From NCBI GenBank assembly GCA_009602735.1, contig WELA01013420.1:19580-83579 (forward strand): a stretch of 64,000 nucleotides of DNA. Direction: 5' to 3'. The notes beneath the pieces are model-generated. The model saw only the letters and a program-made list of their open reading frames with translations. It was not told the DNA's origin and ran no database searches. Positions 57,875-64,000 of the stretch are shown here, in pieces. How positions within the stretch are numbered: position 1 is the stretch's first letter; each line of letters starts with the position of its first letter. Source of the stretch: Mesotaenium endlicherianum. Its lineage: Eukaryota > Streptophyta > Zygnematophyceae > Zygnematales > Mesotaeniaceae. The translations under genes were made by a program, and so were the position numbers.

Positions 57875-60800
57875 GTGGTATCGGAGCACTTATCACAATC
57901 TTCTCTGTATGGTGAGGACAAGGTCTCAAACTAGCAACTCCCGAGACATGGAGAACCAGGATAACGAGAATGTCGAAAACCAGGCGGAAAGCCATGTAGC
58001 GGGAACCCGTACCTATTCTGAAGCAGTGGCAGATACTGCAGCTAGAGAGGCTGCAGATGAGGCAACTGCTATAGCCGCAGTCGCAGCACAGCAAGCTGAG
58101 GAAGAGAGAGCCAGATAAGAAGCTAAACAATTAGCACAGGACGCTGAAGATACAGAAAGGAGGGAAGGACAGCCAGCTGACGAGCGCACTGTCGAAGAAC
58201 TTATGGTATCAAGGGCCAATGTTCTGAACCCACCTTCTGCTGTACAACTCAATGTACCCTTAGGTCAAATTTGTGAGCGGCTGCTGCAGGAGCGAGAGGG
58301 ACTGTTGAGGACACTACTCAACGAGTAGATGCCACTGCTGCTGCTGCATTTGCTAGACTCCCACCTCAGAGTGTAGACTTGGGAGCATTGTTCGTTCAAA
58401 TGCAGTCGCAAATGGCGACCATGTATTAGTCCCAACAGGAGGACAAAAGAATCATAATGTCTCTACTACGAGACCAAGACCAACCGGGTTGTCAAACCAC
58501 TGGTACTGGTGGCAGAGGGCCTAGTAAGCCCAAGCCAAAATCTCCCCAGGACTATGATCCTGAGGGAAACAGAAAATATTACCTGATCAAGTTTCTCGCG
58601 GATGTTGAGCAGTGGCTGGAGTCCTACCCAGAATTACAAGATTACAAGAAGGTCAGGCACACGGGTGCGCTACTGAAAGACAGTGCCGCTGACTGGTGGC
58701 TGTATTGGAAAGAAGAGCGTAAGGCTCAGCAACTGGGTGACCCTACGTGGGTAGAGTTTGTCGAGAAGTTGCATGAGAAGTTTGACGTCATCAACCAGCA
58801 GGAGAAAGCTATCTATGCGATGATCTCCCTGACATTGAAGTAGACCACTTCAGTTGCTGAGTTTGCTCAAAAGTTCCAGGAGAACATGATGAAATAGCCA
58901 GACTTGCCAGAACGGTTCAGGATAGCATACTTAAGTTATGGCTTGAATTCCGAAGTCTCTGGTCATTTTGCTGAGAAGAAGTATGAGAAACTAGCTGACT
59001 TGGTCCAGGATGCTGATGCCTGGGATCAGCAGCAAATCAATCACAAGCGCCAGAGTATTGCTTTGGTGTCTAAGATTGTCAAAAAGCCCCACGGTTCCTA
59101 CACTGCAATTGAAAGAGACCAGGCTGAGGATGATCAGGGTGATGAATATGAGTATGAGTATAATGCAATACAGTCTAGAAGTAGAGGTGGTTTCTCTCGA
59201 GGTGGCTATGGAAGAGGTGGAAGTAGGACTAAGTCGAGACCAGCCTCAGCAAAATCGATCTGCTCCCAATGCCAGCAGCCAGGTCACTTCAGAGAGCAGT
59301 GTCCAGACAAGCACCTCCCAAACGTCGAGTGAAAAGACCAGCCTTTAAAAGACAGCAACAGTCAATAATCCAGCCTACTGACTGTGAGGATGCTAGAGAT
59401 AGTGAGTCGTCACTAGCTGCCCTCGTAGCAGGTATTATGGGTCCTGCTGCACTGGATTCACTATGCATGCCTGACAACCAGATAAAGGAGACCATCAGCA
59501 ATACAGACATCCAGAGAGTGCACACTCTGGATGCTCTTGTTCCACCTGATGTCCAACATTTCTTTGCTAAGTCAGGAGAACAATGCGAAAGTCAGGAAAA
59601 GACAGTCCCCCCTATCCTACAGCATTTCATGATTGCAGGTAGGAAGGTGAGGGCATTTGTTGACGGAGGGGCGTCACATACTTTTAACCATAAGGACTTA
59701 GTTAAGCGGCTAAGGCTGCCTACTGTCACCCAAGGGAATAGAAAAATATTCCTTGGAGATGCCTCAAGTATCCCGGGAGGAGTTATAACCAAGCCTATAT
59801 AAGTCCAGTTAGGTCTTGGCATTGCAGCTCTGACTGAAACACTTACATTTGAGGTACTCAACACTGGCTTTTATAATCTCGTGCTAGGCAGGGCCTGGCT
59901 TAACAGACATCGAGCTGAAGTGTGTTGGAGCAGAGGTACAGTTAAAGTGAGAGGAGCCAGTGATGGGCAGACTAACTTGGCACCCACCAGTGCTCTTCCT
60001 CTAGGGGGATGAACACAAGACTGCCTTCCTCACACGTTATGCACACTATGAGTTCAACGTGATGCCATTTGGACTAACTAATGCTCCTGCGACCTTCATG
60101 GGTGCTATGAATGACATTTTCAGGCCTTATTTGGATAAGTTTGTGCAAGTTTTCCTGGATTTTAATATTCTCTAAAGATGAAGCTCAGCACGCTGAACAC
60201 TTAAAGACAGTCATGGATACTCTGAGAAGAAATCTCTTATATGCTAAAATGAGCAAGTGTGATTTCTTCAAGGAAAGTATTGAATTATTAGGCCATGTTG
60301 TCAGCAAAGAAGGCATCAATGTGGATCCTAAGAAAGTTCAGACCATAAGGGATTGGCCTATACCCCAGTCTGTTTTCGAAGTTAGATCCTTCCTTGGGTT
60401 GGCTAACTACTATAGGAGATTTATTGAGAATTATTCTACAAAGGCCAGTAAACTGACTGACCTTACTAAGAAAGACATAGGGTATGTGTGGGGGGAAGAG
60501 CAGCAGGCTGCCTTCCGGACCCTTGAAGATGCTCTTTGTTCTTCCCCAGTGCTAGCCGTGTATGACCCCAGCAAACCGGTACAGGTGGTCAATGATGCCT
60601 CTGACTTTGCCATGGGTGCTATTTTGTTGCAGCCTGCTGACAAAACCACAAAGGATGGTAAGGCACGGCAGGAGTAGCATCCTGTGTTGTACTAGTCTAT
60701 GAAATGTAATCCAGCGGAGATTAATTACTCAGTGCATGATAAAGAGCTGCTAGCTATCATTCATGTGCTCATACAGTGGAGAGCATACTTACATGGTAAA

Positions 60801-62324
60801 GCTTTTAAGATGATTACAGATCATCTAGCTCTGACTCACTTTCAGAAGAAATCCAAGCTGTCAAGGATGGACAACCGCTGGAGCCAAATGCTGGAGCAGT
60901 TTCAAGTGCAGATCGACTACAACCAGGGAAGTTGAATCCTGCTGATGCACTCTCTAGAAGACCTGACTTGCAAGAAAGGAACTTTAGTCAGCATGCTGTA
61001 GATAAAGTCCTGTGTGCATTCACTTCACTGGAGGTGAAAAAGTCCTTCCTTGAACAATTTAGGAAAGCCTACCTTTCTGACCCAACATTTGAGCCCAGCC
61101 CCACTACTGGTGTGTGTCGTGCTACTGCACTTGGGTATAAGCTTCAGGGAGGGGTTTGGGTGACTGAAACCATTTCAGGCAGACTGAAGCTGGTCATTCC
61201 TAATGACGTGGAAATAAGGTCCCTTTCTTTGAGTCAAGCACATGACAGTTTCCTGGGTGGGCATTTGGGGCTGGCCAAAACTGTTGGCAAACTGGCAAAA
61301 CATTATCATTGGGAGGGATTACCTCGGAAGGTCTTGAAATACGTTGAGTCCTGTGACCAGTGTCAAAAGAATAAGTCTAGGCACACACCACCGGGGGGCC
61401 TCTTACAACCGCTGCCCATCCCAGCTGGCCGCTGGGAAACTATATCCATGGACTGGGTGGTCACACTGCCACGAACAGCCAATGGGCATGATTCGATACT
61501 GGTAGTCGTGGATTAATTGACAAAAATGGTCATTTTCATCCCCACAACTGTCAAAGTGACTGCACATGAAACCGCGAGACAGTTCTACCATGTAGTATGC
61601 CAACATGGGCTACCCTCTAATATAATCTCAGACAGAGACTCAAAATGTACCTCAAAGTTTTGGAGGGCTTTAATGGAGTCAATGGGAGTTAGGTAGCTGC
61701 TCAGCACAGCTAACCACCCTCAAACTGATGGGCAGATTGAAAGAACTAACCAAATTCTGCAAGAGGACCTGAGAGCCTCTATTAACCAAAAACAGGAGAA
61801 TTGAGATGACCTGTTACCTCAAATCCAGTTTGCGATCAACAGTGCGGTGCACGCGTCAACGGGCAAGACTTCTTTTGAACTAAGCCTGGGTAGTCTTTAA
61901 CTCACCTTGAAGGGATTGACAATCCGATCTCCCTCCAGTTATCTTAGGAGTTTGCTGACACCCTGTCAGAAGTTCAACAGAACCTGCACAAAGCCCAGGA
62001 AAACCAACAAAAGTACGCTAATCAGCACCGTCAAGAACTGACCTTTTCTAAGGGCGATTTGGTCAAACTACATTCTCTGCACCTGTACCTCCCTGGTGTG
62101 GTCAAGAAAAAGCTTGATCGTGTCTGCGTCAGTCCATATTCGGTGGTGCGCCGTGTCGGTCAGAATGCTTACAAACTGAACATGTCAGCAGAATACAAGG
62201 GTCACCCGGTCTTTGATGTCTCCTTCCTTGAACCATACATCAAAGGGGACACACTGTTCACAGGTCGGTTACCTGTCCAACCGGGACCAGTCCCCGCTGT
62301 CCGGGACGGTGACTCTAAGGAATA

Positions 62325-62490
62325 TGAGGTTGAGGAGATTTTAGACGCGCGCTCGGTCCGTCGATCGTCTGAATATGTCATGAAGTGCCTTATTCGATGG
62401 AAGGGTTACGATGCCTCTGGGGACACTTGGGAATTTAGGGACCATTTGACCAATGCCAAAGGGGCGTTGAAACGGTTCCACCTTCGGGCG
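62325..62490 (+). mobile_element. Chromodomain of element E
   Basis: YEVEEILDAR, CLIRWKGYD and TWEFRDHL form a standard chromodomain at the end of the integrase frame, with Y, W and Y cage residues. Chromoviruses use it to aim integration at marked chromatin. Confidence 0.88.
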
Positions 62491-62508
62491 GCTGGAGCCC
62501 CTCCATAA

Positions 62509-62897
62509 CGATCATTTCAGTTGACACGGGAAGGTGACAAAAGGTCTTGTCTCCATTTAAGTTGGAGGGGAAAATATATGACAGTTAGTGTGCGAGAAAA
62601 GGACAGTTATGTGAATCCTAAGTGTCAGCATAGTGACATATGGGACAGCTTGGCCCACATGAAGCACCTTGGGCGGAAGGAAAAAGGGCCTCGCACAGCA
62701 CTACATCACTTAACGCACCTTAAAACACATTCATACGTTTATGTCTAACGCACCGCAACTACGTCAACTCCTAGCAATCACTGTGTAAGGTAAGCAGGAG
62801 CGAATCCACCATACTAATACGAACTTACTTCCTTCCTGCAATTCCTATGACAAAGGTCAATATCTTACTAACTTGTGCTCTGGTTACATGTGCAGGA
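62509..62897. other. Non-coding stretch after element E
   Basis: A purine tract (GGAGGGGAAAATATATGA, about 62563-62580) follows the chromodomain, but the sequence after it does not resemble the 57157 LTR. The end of the stretch (GTTACATGTGCAG at 62883-62895) looks like an intron acceptor just before the next coding region. Confidence 0.5.
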
Positions 62898-64000
62898 TGG
62901 CTCCCACCACACAAAAGGAGGACGGAAAGCGCGAGGCAGAAAAAGCCAACAAGACGATGGAGCAATACTAGAAGGAGCTGGCGGCGACGTCCCTCACCTG
63001 GAGAGAACAAGAAAGGGTCCGCAGACAACAAGAGGCGGCAGAAGAAGCACAGAGGAAGAAGGATCAGGAAGCGGAAAACCTCAGGAAAGCTGAGGAGGAG
63101 AGACAAAAGAAACAACAAGAAGAAGCGGCAGCGGCAGAGGAGGAGAGAAGGAAAAAGGCTGAAGCGGACAGGCAGAAGAGCTTGGCCACTTACAGGTACA
63201 CTGTGGTGGGTGGCCAAAACTTTGATAACCTAAAGGAAGCATTGCTGGCAGCCCAGGAGATCAACAAGCTGGAACAGACAACACTGGTACAGTGGGAAGG
63301 AGCTGCAGCACTGGATAGGTACATTGAGACACACACAGGTGTGGTCCTCTACGAAGATTATGCCAAGATGGTGGGCTATACAGCAAAGCAGGCCCTGTAC
63401 CTTGCAGATGATTCAGAGAACAAGCCGGTCCCAATACCGAGAATAGTGGGAGATCAGAGACTCATCAGGATGGTGCGCATGCGGCCCGATAACTTTAAGG
63501 ATACGGTATTCTACCTCACACTACTGCCAGCTTACAATGAAGTTGAGAGAAGGAGCTGGGAGTACTTGGCCAAGGAAGCAGGACAGCAGATGTTCTCTCC
63601 CCACTGGTTCCCGTGCAAACTGAGGAAGGCTGAACATGGACCCCAGTACTACCAGCAGCCAACAGACTGGAGGTGGATGACCGTCACAAACAAAAAGTAG
63701 GAGTGTGACCAAGCCCAACCGGATGTCTTCCACTATGGCCTGGACGGCAACCTCATCCTACCACCTCACATTGCCCCTTGGGACCCAAGGCTGAATGGCT
63801 CCTTGAGCAATATGAATGCAAAGACCAAAGAGCACAGGAGGAGGAGGAGAGACTACTTCTCTAAGGGAAAGCATGCTTTCGTCAAATGGGCGAAGAATGC
63901 AGGCCGGATAGATATCAGCAGGCTGAAGGCCAAGCAACCTTCGGCGCGCCCTAAGAAAGGGAGGTCAGTAGACTACTCCATGTCGACCAGGGAGCAGGAC
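62898..64000 (+). CDS. Unrecognised coding region, runs off the window
   Basis: After an acceptor-like GTGCAG an ATG at 62898 starts MAPTTQKEDGKREAEKANKT, followed by a ~75-residue Glu/Arg/Lys/Gln-rich coiled coil. A globular region follows (TYRYTVVGGQNFDNLKEAL, YIETHTGVVLYEDYAKMVGY, VRMRPDNFKDTVFYLTLLPA, then a Trp-rich FSPHWFPC and DWRWMTV). Coding-like sequence (FHYGLDGNLILPP) goes on to the window edge, with a basic stretch, though not as one uninterrupted frame. I recognise no family. Its place directly after a retroelement and its coiled-coil start would suit a gag-like protein of an unlisted element, but a host gene is equally possible. Confidence 0.5.

Larger units (their letters stand above)
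57157..62508 (+). mobile_element. Chromovirus-type Ty3/gypsy element (element E)
   Basis: 5' LTR 57157-57874 (TGTAATG to ATTTCA), primer site TGGTATCGGAGC 57876-57887, gag 57909-59332 with a zinc knuckle (CSQCQQPGHFREQC), protease (AFVDGGASHTFN, about 59655), reverse transcriptase ([15 protein letters not shown], about 60060), RNase H (to about 60940), integrase with HHCC finger (about 61240-61370) and core, and a C-terminal chromodomain. It was inserted in family M gag. The 3' LTR is not seen in the window. It is broken in more than ten places, so it is older than G1. Confidence 0.88.

Noticed and set aside
1-64000. CRISPR array, tRNA or rRNA genes
   Set aside because: No regularly spaced direct repeats with unique spacers, no tRNA-like cloverleaf and no rRNA sequence were noticed on reading.

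Overview
This window looks like nuclear DNA of a streptophyte green alga with a large, repeat-rich genome. A charophyte such as Chara is my best guess, but that is inference. The reasons are intron-rich host genes with plant-type domains, Ty3/gypsy elements whose primer site (TGGTATCGGAGC) resembles the plant initiator-Met site, and heavy nesting of LTR elements. No bacterial operons, RNA genes or CRISPR arrays are visible.

Layout. 1-138: a possible last exon of a gene entering from the left. 2306-3420: leader fragment of an LTR element (family M). 3422-8060: a DUF4470-like protein gene with a C-terminal MYND zinc finger, broken or badly resolved in its 5' half. 8061-11317: no gene recognised. 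11318-17412: a young Ty3/gypsy element with both LTRs and a 674-base assembly gap. 17413-20655: no gene recognised. 20656-26158: a host gene whose five exons join in phase, encoding a CDCA7-type (zf-4CXXC_R1) protein with a chromodomain at its C-terminus. 26989-30740: an uncharacterised minus-strand gene with a hydrophobic hairpin. 31522-57156: three further copies of family M, two of them head to tail, riddled with other elements. 57157-62508: a chromovirus-type gypsy element. 62898-64000: start of an unrecognised coding region.

Four things stand out. First, the CDCA7-chromodomain fusion: CDCA7 proteins guide the HELLS/DDM1 remodeller in DNA methylation, and a methyl-lysine reader on the same chain is not their usual architecture. 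Second, family M carries a C5 cytosine DNA methyltransferase domain between protease and reverse transcriptase, seen in parts in two copies. Third, the same family has a perfect C4HC3 PHD finger after its integrase. Fourth, the host fusion, the methyltransferase elements and a chromodomain element lie within about 42 kb, so the window holds both host and element versions of chromatin and DNA-methylation modules.

The retroelements are treated as fossils: every family M copy, the chromovirus and the antisense gypsy insert are broken, and the 11318-17412 element is nearly whole apart from a few breaks and the assembly gap.
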